Shown here in pieces: positions 11,707 through 22,960 of a stretch of 64,000 nt of DNA; within the stretch, counting starts at the first letter, position 1, and the number at the start of each line of letters is the position of its first letter. The DNA comes from Harmonia axyridis (lineage: Eukaryota; Arthropoda; Insecta; Coleoptera; Coccinellidae). Made by a program: the position numbers and the translations under genes. Below the pieces are notes generated by a model. It saw only the letters and a program-made list of their open reading frames with translations. It was not told the origin of the DNA and searched no databases. The stretch covers positions 18,701,825-18,765,824 of the forward strand of contig NC_059506.1 in NCBI RefSeq assembly GCF_914767665.1, in the 5' to 3' direction.

Positions 11707-13597
11707 CAGGGTGTAACTGAATAAGTGTAAAACATTTAAGGAGGTGATTCCTCATCGAAAAAAAGATAGGATCTTTCATATAAAGAAACTTCATTGGAGC
11801 ATCCCTTGTTAAGATACAGCCCCTTAAAGGGGGTACATAAAAATTTGTATAACAATTTTTTTCACAAGCACTGAAAAAGTTACAATATTGAAATTAACCT
11901 GACGTTTTGTACTACCAAAAAGACAATTAGCCAGTAATTTATTTGGTTTACCCCATGGTTGTAAGGGGTGAAAAACGCAACCCCTAAAATTTATTTCCAA
12001 TGTAACTTTTTGTCTTATTATTTGTTTACCATTTAAAAATTTATTTCCGATAGCCTGTTTCATTCTAAACAAAAAATGTCTCTTGGGTTTTTTGCCCAAA
12101 ATAAACCAGTAAGCAGCAAAACATTATTTTACGAACAACTACAGAGATACATCGTCATAAATGCGAAAATACGAAACTAATCTATCTAGTAGGTCGCTAT
12201 TAGCGATAGTGACAATTAAATTGGTATGACGCTGTCAGTTTGGGAATTTTCGAAATTGAATTAATACTAATTGTGTGTTGTTGTTCTGTTCTTAATTTGT
12301 TACTTTAATAATTCACTTGTTAATAAAATGGCATACACAAATGAGGAAATGGCTGATATGCATTACGTTTACGGTCTGTCGCAGGGGAATGGGTTAGAAG
12401 AAATTGTGACTTTCTGAAGACGTTAGAATTCACAGACGAATGTAGTTTTTCTCGGGACAAGATTATTAATTTTCATAATTACCACATATGGGCTGATGAA
12501 AACCCTCACGCTATTGTCGAAACTAGCCATCAAGAACAGTTTTCTTTTAACGTGTGGCTCGGAGTTATTGGGGATGATTTAATTGGGCCTCATTTTCTAC
12601 CTCCTCGATTAAATGGTGAGGCATACGTTCAATTTTTAAGAGAAGTGCATCCAGTACTGCTGGAGAAAGTTCCTTTGGGCGTCAGAAGGGATATGTTTTT
12701 TATGCATGATGGGGCTCCCGCCCATTTTAGTCAAGTAGCACGTCAGCATTTAACTGAAACATATGCAAATCAGTGGATAGGTCGAGGAGGACCACATAAA
12801 TGGCCCGCTCGATCCCCGGATCTCAATCCTCTCGATTTCTCTATTTGGGGCCATTCACAGCATTTGGTATATCGTACTCCTGTTCGCGATGTAGAGGACT
12901 TAAGAAACCGCATCATCGATGCGTGCAGGGTAATCAGAGAGACTCCAGGAATATTTGAGCGAATACGTGGCTCAATGCGCCGACGTCTAGACGCATGCGT
13001 AATGTTTGAAGGTAGACATATTGAACATTCACTATGATTTCTACATGTTGTGTGTTTTGTTATTAATCACTTAGTTTTGTTTATTACCCTTTAATCGTTT
13101 AATGCAGCTACTGACTACAAAATAACAATAAATCCAGTTCGCATTTATGACGATGTATCTCTGTAGTTGTTCGTAAAATAATGTTTTGCTGCTTACTGGT
13201 TTATTTTGGGCAAAAAACCCAAGAGACATTTTTTGTTTAGAATGAAACAGGCTATCGGAAATAAATTTTTAAATGGTAAACAAATAATAAGACAAAAAGT
13301 TACATTGGAAATAAATTTTAGGGGTTGCGTTTTTCACCCCTTACAACCATGGAGTAAACCAAATAAATTACTGGCTAAGTGTCTTTTTGGTAGTACAAAA
13401 CGTCAGGTTAATTTCAATATTGTAACTTTTTCAGTGCTTGTGAAAAAAATTGTTATACAAATTTTATGTACCCCCTTTAAGGGGCTGTATCTCAACAAGG
13501 GATGCTCCAATGAAGTTTCTTTATATGAAATATCCTATCTTTTTTTCGATGAGGAATCACCTCCTTAAATGTTTTACACTTATTCAGTTACACCCTG
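11707..13597 (+). mobile_element. Transposon with about 459-bp terminal inverted repeats and a broken DD41D-like transposase
   Basis: The element begins CAGGGTGTAACTGAATAAGT and ends with its inverse. TA flanks both sides (11705-11706 and 13598-13599). The inverted repeats span 11707-12165 and 13140-13597 and are nearly identical, suggesting recent amplification or arm homogenisation. Between them lies one transposase pseudogene on the plus strand. It sits in the 3' untranslated region of a LINE, making it the youngest layer of the nest. Confidence 0.92.
12328..13037 (+). pseudogene. IS630/Tc1/mariner-superfamily transposase with DUF4817-like N-terminus, internally deleted
   Basis: The ATG at 12,328 opens with MAYTNEEMADMHYVYG, like the DUF4817 helix-turn-helix start of insect transposases. 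It reaches a stop after about 30 codons, and the rest of the DNA-binding part is deleted. The catalytic part is open in another frame from about 12,400. The first Asp is in EFTDECSF (12,435), the second in FMHDGAPAHFS (12,708) and the third in SPDLNPLDF (12,834). There are 41 residues between the second and third Asp. It ends at 13,037. All three catalytic residues survive, but the missing N-terminal half and the frame change make it inactive. Assignment to a DD41D group rests only on the spacing I counted. Confidence 0.85.
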
Positions 13598-13599
13598 TA

Positions 13600-13707
13600 T
13601 ATTTTGAATGTTTTCATCTCACCTATCAATTGTATTGTTTATGACTTGTGAAAGCAACTATATTGTTATGCAATAACACCAATAAAGGCTATTCATTCAT
13701 TCATTCA
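13600..13707 (+). repeat. LINE 3' end with ATTC-repeat tail
   Basis: This continues the 3' untranslated region of the LINE at 11,028. It ends in four near-perfect ATTC units (13,688-13,706), a microsatellite tail typical of CR1-like LINEs. The MITE E left arm resumes immediately after. Confidence 0.7.
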
Positions 13708-14299
13708 GATATCTCGAAAAAACCGAAAATCGAGATTTTCTATCTTTCCGTATAATTCATTTGTTTTCGAAATTTGGTTTATTGCCATTATCCAATATGG
13801 AGATAATGGTGTCTTTAATTTTTTTTTGTTTTATATGTTTCAGAGACGTGATAGTCAAGTGATGATTTCACATAACAACTCTTCAAATTTGCGTACCTAG
13901 ACTCGATATTTCGAATTCGAATTCGTAATTTTTTTTTTATCACCTCATACGGAAAACTAATATAGCGTCCATAAGAAAAAAAAATTGACTATCGCGTCTC
14001 TGAAAAAATGGAAAACAAAAAAAATCTGACGACACCATTAGAATCTCTATATTGGATGATGACTAAAAACCGAATTTCGTGAAGTTATCTCCAGAAACAA
14101 GGCAGTTTACGGAAAAAAGAAAATCTCGATTTTCAGTGTTTTCAAGATATCTCGGGAACCATTGGAGACATTTTGGATATGTTAACACCAACACACTTAT
14201 CCCTAAATAGCGCACCTTTTTTGTAATTTAAGCCACCCTGTATCTCTAACGGTTTTCTGATATCCCTTTCGTGCCCCTCTAAATAGTTCTAACCCTGTA

Positions 14300-14340
14300 T
14301 TATCGTATTCAAGATGATTGCACTACGCACAATTAAGAAA
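14300..14340 (+). repeat. Dispersed repeat D, copy 3, right part
   Basis: TTATCGTATTCAAGATGATT continues the repeat broken at 10,920. Confidence 0.55.
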
Positions 14341-15143
14341 CGCCCACTATGACTATATTGCAATTGACTGATATTCAATTAATGTCCAATTACATATTAT
14401 GTGAATTGAAAATATAAATTTTTAAATCAAACAAAAATTGTTCAACCCATTTCATTGTATCGCTTTCCAATATAGACTAGTTCCCAAAAATACACTTATG
14501 TCAACGAGTAATGCAATCATCAAAACATATGTATTAACAAGTGTTTTCGCTTTTGTGTTCCTCCGAAAAATATCAGTTATCAGGAAAGGGCCAAAGTCAA
14601 AATACACGTCAGTCAAAAGGTTAATGACAACTCTTCGAATTATTTCTTGGAAAGATCAATTTTCGATATTATCAAAATTTTTGCAATAAGAACAACAAAT
14701 TGGATCTCTATCACTATCGAAATCGTTCTTCAAAATAATTCATTTAATTGTTTACCTTTTCCATAGAATAAAGCAATCGAAATCTGCAATAAAAGGATTC
14801 CAAAAGAAATTTTATCGAGTCTAGACGAATTGGTAAACATATCGACAATCGTAAGTGGCTAGGGACTCCACTAAATTATATATTAAAATTCTCTATAGAT
14901 AAGCTTGTATATTTTGGAGCCTGAACTAAAAGTATAAGGTATGAATAGAATAAAGATTACCATTTCGAAGAAAAAACACTTGATTCAGTCGGAAAAAGTT
15001 TGTTGTGTAGGAACTTTTCCAAAAGTTCAAGTTAAGAACCTACATACAGAATTAAATTTCGTATGGCAATTGGTATGCGATTTGCAGTGTTTTTCATTTG
15101 CTCGTATTATTTTCTTTCAATCGTTATGATGATTTTGAGAAAA
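14341..15143. other. No recognised feature
   Basis: AT-rich, with short unrecognised open frames only. Confidence 0.4.
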
Positions 15144-15145
15144 TA

Positions 15146-15974
15146 AGAGGGCGGTTTGATAAGTCAGTGATTTTTTGAATTTCCCGCGCAGTTACTTCGA
15201 ATGCAACAGTGCGGCCGTTATCTGTTATCTATCAGCGGGCAATATTCTGATTTTCAGCAAGTTACGAAGTGCAGTTGCTGTTTTATAGCCGTTCAAAGCA
15301 GACAACATCGTGAATTTATCGAAAATGAAAAGAAGTGGATTTCGTGTGCTGATTAAGCATTACTTTTTACTTAAAAAATCGATTACTGAAACTAAGGAAA
15401 GACTTGCGTGAATTGGCTGATGCTGTATGTATCTCAACTGGACAGGTTCATCATATTTTACACGAATTGGACATGAAAAGACTCATCGCGACATGAGTGC
15501 AGCGATTGCTCACACTCTACCATAAGCGCAATCGTGTGACCACTTCAAAAGTAATCTGAAGGAGTTTTTGAGCCGTTTTGTTAACTTGGACGAAACATGC
15601 ATCCATCCCAACACTCCAGATACCAAGGAACAATCGAAACAGTGGGTTGCAGGGGTCACGATGACCAAAATCCACGAATTGCGCTACCAACTGCTACCTG
15701 ATCCAGCTTATTCTCCAGATTTAGCCCCCTGTGACTATTTTTTGTTTTCAAACCTCAAGAAATGGCTGTAGGTAAGAGATTTAAGTCGAATGAAGAAGTC
15801 ATTACCGAAACAAACGCCTCGAGGAAACCTATTATTTGAAGGGAATAAAAAAATTAGAAAAATGCTGGACTAAATGTATCGAGCTGAAAGATGATTATGT
15901 AGAAAAATAAAATGTTTTTTCTCCGAAAAAAATTTGTTTTATACAAAAAGTCACTGACTTATCAAACTCCCTCG
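15146..15974 (+). mobile_element. Mariner type B, internally deleted
   Basis: Inverted ends are AGAGGGCGGTTTGATAAGTC and, at the right, CGAGGGAGTTTGATAAGTCA. TA occurs at 15144-15145 and 15975-15976. At 829 bp it is about two thirds of a full mariner, so it is a deletion derivative. It is a different family from the A copies. Confidence 0.88.
15325..15910 (+). pseudogene. Mariner type B transposase remnant
   Basis: It starts MKRSGFRVLIKHYFL at 15,325 and breaks after a small deletion. The middle encodes FVNLDETCIHPNTPD, with the first catalytic Asp in LDETC. A large deletion removes the second Asp. The frame then resumes with LLPDPAYSPDLAPCDYFLFS, keeping the last Asp, and stops at 15,908-15,910. 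Frameshifts and the missing catalytic block make it dead. Confidence 0.85.
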
Positions 15975-15976
15975 TA

Positions 15977-16320
15977 AAATCATATCGTTAAATTTTGTAT
16001 TTTTCAAGTAGACGAATTTTCCCTTCTTCTGATTGATGGAACAGCTACATACCTACAAGGAAATAAATGCTTGTTCTTAGGGGACGCTAATTATGACGTC
16101 CCGCTGATGATAATAGTCAGAAAGCTGATCCCCCCTCGTTCAGTCAATAAGGAATCCCCTCTAGGGTACAGTTCAATATTCGTCAAGGGATACACCAAAA
16201 GAAGAGGGATAAATCGAATTAGTATTTCATCGGAGTCCTCCTCTTTTGTTGAAAATTGGTGAATACACAGGACCGAGAGTTGTATGTATATTTAAGGAAA
16301 CAATACAAGTTAGAGCTATA
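15977..16320. other. No recognised feature
   Basis: No gene or repeat recognised between the mariner and the MITE. Confidence 0.4.
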
Positions 16321-16322
16321 TA

Positions 16323-16922
16323 CAGGGTGTTTCCTAAACATGCGGCAAAAATTCAGGGGGTTGTTCCTTGGACTATTTTAAGCATGTTTTGTCCTTGGAT
16401 GATTTTTGAAGAACCTCTTTGTTTCGAAGATACAGGGCGAACAACATTTTTCATATTTTTAAAATTATTAATAGTTTAAATAAAAATGCGTACCGCACTG
16501 TGTTTACTAAGTAGGTACAATTTATTTTTAAATTTGTTTAACAACATTCCAATTACTAAAAACGGCCAGTTTTTTGACTAAAAATTGCTAATACATCACA
16601 AAACGAATTCAAATGAAAACCGTGTTTAATCTGTATTCCTTTACCATCTGCACTTATCAATTTTTAGTCAAAAAACTGGCCGTTTTTAGTAATTGGAATG
16701 TTGTTAAACAAATTTAAAAATAAATTGTACCTACTTAGTAAACACAGTGCGGTACGCATTTTTATTTAAACTATTATTAATTTTAAAAATATGAAAAATG
16801 TTGTTCGCCCTGTATCTTCGAAACAAAGAGGTTTTTCAAAAATCATCCAAGGACAAAACATGCTTAAAATAGTCCAAGGAACAACCCCCTGAATTTTTGC
16901 CGCATGTTTAGGAAACACCCTG
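16323..16922. mobile_element. Foldback MITE with 265-bp arms (family M1)
   Basis: Arms 16323-16587 and 16658-16922 are near-perfect inverted copies around a 70-bp loop. The ends read CAGGGTGTTTCCTAAACATG and TA flanks both sides. It is non-coding; the open frames across the arms are mirror images of each other. Its relative at 56,710-57,327 retains a transposase tail. Confidence 0.93.
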
Positions 16923-16924
16923 TA

Positions 16925-17917
16925 TATCTCTATATAAATTATGAAATACTTCGATGAAATACTTATTCGATTTATTATTATTATAAATGACGAATTTCGA
17001 GGTAATAGGTAATATAGCATAGTTTCATAGAGTGGTATAATTACATACCCAATATTTATGGCTGTATTTTCAGGAAAACAGAAAATCAATGCTAACTGGA
17101 CGGTCCAGATTTAGCACTCGAGACTCACCTAGAACAAGAGAAAAATATATAAAAAATTGCTTCAGAATATACATATATTTCTTGGTGAGAGGTTTTAGCT
17201 CTAATAATTTTCAAGTTATGACCTTTCTAGAATTATATTCGGAGTTCACAACGAATAACATAAGATTTCAACGAAATAACTTGATATTAATTGAATTATT
17301 CTTCCAATTCATTGAGATATTCAATGAGAAAATAACCAAATTCTTATTGATTTTTCAACTCGATTTTTTTATTTTTCATGTTACCTTTGAAAATTTATTG
17401 GTATACAAATATTTCAACCAAATTAAGCAATTTATCACAAAGATTCCTGAGGTCACTTTTTTCCTTTACCATTTTTTGTAAAGAAAGTTGAAAGAAACAG
17501 AATATTCAATTGTGGATATCTAAGTATATTGAATACTTTTAGTTAACATTCAATGCCAAAATCAAGATGAAGCAAGTACCTGTAAAAAAAAATGATCAAT
17601 GCCAGAAGTTGAAGTAATAATTACAGTCTTGGTTGCATAAAAAAGTGTTAGTTACAGTACAGAGATTAATTGGATCAATTATATAATAATAATAATAATT
17701 GGATATAACTGAAGTTCAGGTGTAGCTAGATACATACATAGTCATTCTTTCGATTCATACCCTAATTTTCATACTGATAGCTCCAGAAATATTACTATAC
17801 TAACTATAAGGGCTAACGCAATAATTTTAGCAAAGAGTAATTGAGAATGGAAATCTTGATAATATCTGAGACATAAATGAAAAAAAAAGTTTGTTTTGAA
17901 ATTTTTTTTTTTAATTC
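16925..17917. other. AT-rich, no recognised feature
   Basis: A 130-codon frame at 17,089-17,481 is AT-rich with no recognised domain. A short AATAAT run lies near 17,685-17,700. Confidence 0.4.
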
Positions 17918-18058
17918 TTGTATAACCGGAAGTGCAGGAACGAAAATATTTTAGCTGAATAGGGTATCATGAACAATGTCATATTACGAATTTTCAGATT
18001 TCAAATCGGCCCCATTCTTCAGAAACGTCCAATAGGCCGTCGAACTTGAAACACCCTG
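17918..18058. mobile_element. Right-end fragment of a CAGGGTG MITE
   Basis: Sequence with TATAACCGGAAGTGCAG and a terminal ACACCCTG followed by TA resembles the right half of the MITE at 25,014-25,742. The left half is missing. It abuts an internal point of mariner A2 across a TA, so it probably inserted into that mariner. Confidence 0.6.
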
Positions 18059-18496
18059 TATAGCTCTATTGGATCGTTTAACAGATGAAATCGTTATAAA
18101 ACGGCCCTATTTGAAAAAAAGGTGCTGTTTCATCAAAACAATGCGACGTGTCACAAAACAATCAAAACAATGGTAAAATTGCATGAATTGGCATTCGAAT
18201 TACTTCTGCATCCACCATATTCGCCAAATCTGGCCACCAGCGATTTTTTCCTGTTCTCAGATCTCAAAAGAATGCTCGCTGGAAAGAAATTCAGCGCCAA
18301 TGAAGAAGTAATCGCCGAAACTGTGGCCTATTTCGAAACGAAAGACAAATCGTACTACAAAAATGGTATCGAAAAGTTGGAAGATCGCTATAATCGCTGT
18401 ATCGCCCTCGAAGGCAAATATGTTGAATAATAAAATCGAATTTTGCCAAAAAAAAATGTGTATTATTATGGTAGATTGGGGACTTTTCAATTGGCG
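18059..18496 (+). mobile_element. Himar1-like mariner, copy A2, 3' part
   Basis: Only the C-terminal third of the transposase and the right inverted repeat are present. The frame 18,122-18,430 reads VLFHQNNATCHK (second catalytic Asp changed to Asn, since the family has HQDNAPCH) and then PPYSPNLATSDFFLFSDL with the last Asp. It ends RCIALEGKYVE. The right end ACTTTTCAATTGGCG is followed by TA. Confidence 0.85.
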
Positions 18497-18906
18497 TATT
18501 AACATAACCTTAAAACTTAACGGTGTAAATATCTCAGAGTACATAGAGTTAGCTTATAGTTTTGAAGGAAATTTCTCTTATGGTTGAAAAAACTTTGGTG
18601 TGCAAATTCCAGGGGTGGCATAGGTCATTATGAAAATTTAAAATGGAATTATCTTTCCATTTACACCGAATCGGAAAAATGGTAAAGGAAAAAAATGTTC
18701 CTTTCAACCTCTATAATCTACTGTTAAAATATATGTACAAGTCAAAGACTCACCCTGTGCTATATAACTATTTTGGTTTAGTCTCATTCATTGTCTATGG
18801 ACAATAATTATCAATATTGTCTCTAGTCAATAATAATCAATATTATTTAAAAATAAATGAACCAAAAATCTACTTGTCGACAAAATACATCATTATTATC
18901 AATTTG
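18497..18906. other. No recognised feature
   Basis: A CACCCTGTG string at 18,748 may be a decayed MITE end; nothing else is recognised. Confidence 0.4.
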
Positions 18907-18914
18907 CTCCCGTC

Positions 18915-19836
18915 TAGAGAAGAGCGATATTTCACGAACTGTGATTTAATCACTGATATCAGAATGTCACAGGTAGTCACGGTTCCGAAAAACGAATACA
19001 GAGCGTGACGGGATCACAGTTTGAACATTTCACAGATCTTTTCAGGGCATATCATCGTCCGTTGCAATCGTATATTATGAAGGCAGCCTGATGTCTTTAT
19101 TGCTTCGCAACCTTTTTCGACTAACATAATTGCATATTTTTATGACAATCTCAGCATCGTAGGTAACTTCGCCTGCTTCAGGAAGTATTTTTGTAGGACA
19201 AGTTAAACAATAAAAACTTGCTACAAACAAATAATAACTACTGAATTACTGCATAATTGGTGGTGGCAATAAAATTCTAATTTTATGCTTATTTTTGATA
19301 AACAACCCCAAAGAAGTTCTTCCTATATTGAAGTTGCCGACCGAAGCAATAAATGGTAGTATTATAAAAAATAAACGAAAACACATCAGAGACATAATAA
19401 TAGGCGAAGGAATAATAACAGGCGAAAGACCAGCAATCTTTGGGCTTTCTTCACAAAAGTTGATGTAAATTATGCTACTTGTAATTTATGCAAATTGAAA
19501 TTATCTTTCAAAATCACCTCTTCAAATTTGAGGAAACATTTGAAAACTCGATATCCTTCTGTTACGTTCCTAACTAAATCTGAAATAAGGAAAAGAGTTG
19601 AAAATGTAAAAAAAATGGATGTTTTCATGATAATTTTTCATTAATTTTGTTTTGAATGATAAGAGTGACCAATTCGAGTTGCAAAGATAAACGAACTAAG
19701 GTTTGGGTAATTCATACAAATATTAATAACAAGCAACCTAAACAGTGATCACGTCACGCTTTAATTTCACTGATATCATAAAGTAACGTTCACGTTTCAC
19801 AACGTGATCTAGAAATCACGGTATCGCTCCTCTCTA
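18915..19836 (+). mobile_element. hAT-superfamily deletion derivative with 8-bp target duplication
   Basis: The 8-bp duplication CTCCCGTC flanks the element exactly (18907-18914 and 19837-19844). Terminal inverted repeats are TAGAGAAGAGCGATA and, inverted, TAGAGAGGAGCGATA (14 of 15 match). Subterminal regions are rich in ATCACGT/GTGATC-like motifs. At 922 bp it is far shorter than an autonomous hAT. It keeps only the BED-finger part of a transposase. Confidence 0.93.
19426..19644 (+). pseudogene. BED-type zinc-finger fragment of a hAT transposase
   Basis: The frame reads LWAFFTKVDVNYATCNLCKL, then LSFKITSSNLRKHLKTRYP. This matches the BED finger pattern: aromatic start, CxxC, SNLxxHL, final zinc ligand. 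The last ligand position has Tyr in place of the usual His (HLKTRYP). The frame stops at 19,642-19,644, before any dimerisation or catalytic region. In hAT transposases this domain binds the transposon ends. Confidence 0.8.
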
Positions 19837-19844
19837 CTCCCGTC

Positions 19845-20718
19845 ATACAACATTTGAGCCGGCCCTGCGTGTTTTCCGTCAGATCACCATGACGCTGAAA
19901 TTTCATCCCTAGTCGGGTATTCGTAATTACCTATAAACCCAAACCCTGAAAGCATTAATTAATTATCAACAAGAGTAACCTAATCCACCTCCCTTCTATC
20001 CACCACTTTTGTAAAACATTCCTGTTTTGGCACACGCAACTACCTTCTTCATTAGTGACGTCAGTTGAAAATTTCATACTTCCGGGTGAGATGTATCTCA
20101 TCTGTCTCTTCCACGCCGCTGATAAGGGAGGGTGATACGAATGGTAGGATGCTTCTTTCAACAGTTTGGGAAACTGAATGTGGTGGTTCTATACTCGAGT
20201 TCATAAGAGGGGAGAGAATGTTAATTCCATAAAGTTACTGGAGATTGTTGCAGAATGCAGAACCCAGCTGGCGAATCTTTGATTTACAAAATTACAAATA
20301 GCTCACACGCACACTGAATGTTAAGAAGGGACGAATTTGAAGAAAATATGGTTAAGTTTTACTGCCTTCATATATGTATTGCTTCTTTGTGGTAGTAGTA
20401 AGTGTTTCATAATTCATCACAGGGAAAACAAATTAAATTCGAATTGAGCGAATTTTTATCATTCGAAATCTTGTAGGTAAAATATGTTCTGAAGATCTGC
20501 GATATCATTTACAACCCGGACATCAAAGAAAAAAGCCTCTCCTTAATGTTTTAGCGAAATTATTGTGAATCAAAAATTAATAGTATTTATTTATATTAAA
20601 CTTTATCTAGCAAATACTCTGCTTATTAATGTAATCCAATAACTCAGAATTGAATTATTAAATAAAAAATTTGACAAATGCTTTGTGTTCTGGAACTCGA
20701 TTTTCAAGTTCATCCTTA
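19845..20718. other. No recognised feature
   Basis: No gene recognised. The 68-codon minus-strand frame at 19,955-20,161 has no known match. Confidence 0.4.
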
Positions 20719-20720
20719 TA

Positions 20721-21586
20721 CACTTTGTCCGTAAAGTATGGAACAAATTTATTTTTAGCTGAACATATCATTTTAAGAAATAATACTGAAACACGTCGAT
20801 TTTTATTTTAATTTACAGTATTTTAAAATAATAATCTAATATACAGGGTGAATTACTTTCGAGTAATGACGTCACCCATTTTGTCAAAATTTGCCTTTTA
20901 CTCTAGCTGAGCTGATTCCAAAAATGTATTACATGTTGATTCCAATTGGTACAGGGTGGACAAAAATACAATAGTTTAGTGTATGCTCATAAAGTAACGC
21001 GTAACATTCTTTATTAGTCAAATTAGCAATATTATCAAAAATAAACAAATTTTGACATTTCACAAAAAACTAGACGACCATGTTTTTTTTAAATTGATAA
21101 GAAATAATTACTTTCATATTCTGTCTCCTAGACCACGAGTACCAAACATGTTCGGAAACAGCTCATTTTTATTAATCTAAAAATGTAACAAACTATACAG
21201 GGTGTTACATTCAAACCAATTGCCGCTAAACAATAAGTATTTTTGATAATATTGTTAATTTAACTAATGAAGAATGTTACGCGTTACTTTATGAGTACAC
21301 ACAAAACTATTGTATTTTTGTCGACCCTGTACCAATTGGAATCAACATGTGATACATTATTGGCTCAGCTCAGCTAGAGTAATCGGTAAATTGAGACAAA
21401 ATGGGGATGTTTCATTTAAAAAAAATGACGGTGACGTCATAACTCGAAAGTAATTCACCCTGTATATTAGATTATTATTTTAAAATACGGTAAATTAAAA
21501 TAAAAAATCGACGGGTGTCAGAATTATTTCTTAAAATGGTCTGTTTAGCTAAAAATGAATTTGTTCCATACTTCACGAACACAGTG
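20721..21586. mobile_element. Nested-palindrome MITE, copy 1 (family M2)
   Basis: The outer inverted ends are CACTTTGTCCGTAAAGTATG and its inverse (GAACACAGTG at 21586). Inside lies a second complete inverted pair, CAGGGTGAATTACTTTCGAG, at 20844-21462 with its own TA flanks. Inside that is a third pair, CAGGGTGGACAAAAATACAA, at 20952-21329, also flanked by TA. A further CAGGGTGTTACATTC start at 21,198 has no partner. No coding sequence is seen. Confidence 0.9.
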
Positions 21587-22010
21587 TGTATGTATGTAGT
21601 GTATAAGAATCGTAACGCATAGAATTGAAAATCCGTACTAAAACAAGCCTTCAAAGTTTGTAGTTACAAACTCGCATGAGTTGGAGTATCTAATGCTCTG
21701 CATCAACTTCAGTTATAGCACCACTGTTTTCAAAAACTAACATCATTCGAAAATCGAGCTTCCTATGGAAACTCGTATGAAAAAGCATGCAATAAATATC
21801 ACGCTGGAGAGTTGAAACTCACGGTTATGCATTCCGAAATTGTGATAAAAAAATATTTCATTAGATATCGTCATACCAATGTATGCTGCCAATTGTGGGA
21901 AGAGTCAATTTTTCAAATTCGATTCATGGATTGAAAGGGCTCCTGAATTCAATTAGCTGGGTCTAGTCAACAATATTTCTCATTGTTTCAACGTAAAAGC
22001 AGGGACGTAG
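21587..22010. other. No recognised feature
   Basis: No gene or repeat recognised. Confidence 0.4.
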
Positions 22011-22960
22011 CTACAGGGGGTGCAAGGGGTGCTGTGCGCCAAGGCCGGCTCGACTTTTTCAGCATGGAAGAATTTACATTTATTCAATTCATGCATATAA
22101 AAGATTTATAAATATGAAAAATGTCAGAACGATCATAATTACTCATCAGTTCTTATTTCTCCCCAAGTCGAAGAACGAAAAGTTTTCCATAAATATTGAC
22201 CAATATTCATTTTATTTTTCTTTGAAATCTGCTCGCAGTAAAAAATCGGACCCTTTTACGGTTTATGAGTTTATTATCGCTTTCAAGATGATTACTTTCA
22301 TTGAACTACGAGCAAGTCTATGTTCGAGGTTTATTATTTTCTTTAACTATACTTACGCTTTGTGGACCCTTGTTTTGCCAACCTAGATTTCTGCATTTAT
22401 CATTAGTATACACTTCAACACTTACTCCATGTTTTCGATATTTTTTAACATTCTCGTTACGAAATTTTAATAGTGGAGTTCAAACTATTGTGCATTCCAA
22501 CATAAGATGTGATATAGAACATCGGTTCAAATGAATTGATACATACATAAAGACTTCAAGTTATCCTTCCATGGACTCTGAAAAGTTGCTATGATATTGA
22601 GCCAGTTGGTCTAGCAGAAAATCTGATCTAATTTTATTCTTTCGACCTTTCGGATTCTCCACCATGAAATAGTTTGATTTAGGCACACATTCATAGATAA
22701 AATTGATGCAGACGTTTCTATGTATGACTTGGCAAAACTTGTTACCTATATGCGATAAAAAGATTTCAAGCACATTTAAAGAAGTTTGTTCTGCGTTTAT
22801 CCTCTTTCTAACAAATCCAGTTTCGGAAGCCAGCTCAGAGAGATCATTCGCAGTTCTGAAATCAATAAAAAACTATTTGAGGAGTAGCGAGTAAGATGTC
22901 CCAAACACAATTATCAAGTTCGGCAATTTTGTCCATTGAAAAGGGAAACAATTGTCATCC
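22011..22960 (+). mobile_element. hAT relic with C-terminal dimerisation domain
   Basis: GGGACGTAGCTACAGGGGGT near 22,014 resembles a hAT end. At 22,703-22,894 a frame encodes FILFLTNPVSEASSERSFAV followed by LKSIKNYLRSS. This is the conserved hATC dimerisation block (small-residue PV, ASSERSF, K..K.YLRS) at the end of hAT transposases. The upstream catalytic core is not recognisable. The other end and the target duplications were not found. Repeat D copy 2 lies inside this interval, so D may be part of this element family. Confidence 0.65.
22155..22480 (+). repeat. Dispersed repeat D, copy 2 (uninterrupted)
   Basis: This is the reference copy for repeat D. The core TTTATGAGTTTATTATCGCT is shared with copies at 5.2 kb (inverted) and 10.8/14.3 kb. 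Confidence 0.65.

Larger units (their letters stand above)
10921..14297. mobile_element. Long-armed MITE E (CAGGGTA ends), split by nested insertions
   Basis: Inverted arms run 10921-11027 plus 13708-13858 on the left and 13985-14297 on the right, separated by a short loop. The ends are CAGGGTACGAACTATTTAGA and, inverted, CAGGGTTAGAACTATTTAGA, flanked by TA at 10919-10920 and 14298-14299. The arms match base for base over long tracts, for example the block around GGTGGCTTGAATTACAAAAA. About 45 bp of the left arm were lost where the LINE inserted. No coding capacity of its own is seen. Confidence 0.85.

Noticed and set aside
11824..13568. Matching open frames in the two arms of the 1.9-kb transposon (91 codons on the minus strand, 120 on the plus strand)
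   Set aside because: They are the same sequence read from the two inverted repeats. No domain is seen, so the openness is a by-product of the arms.
13685..13707. ATTC repeats as an independent microsatellite
   Set aside because: Position at the end of the LINE 3' region explains it as the LINE tail.
17089..17481. 130-codon AT-rich frame
   Set aside because: Phe/Ile/Asn-rich composition without motifs, typical of chance frames in AT-rich DNA.
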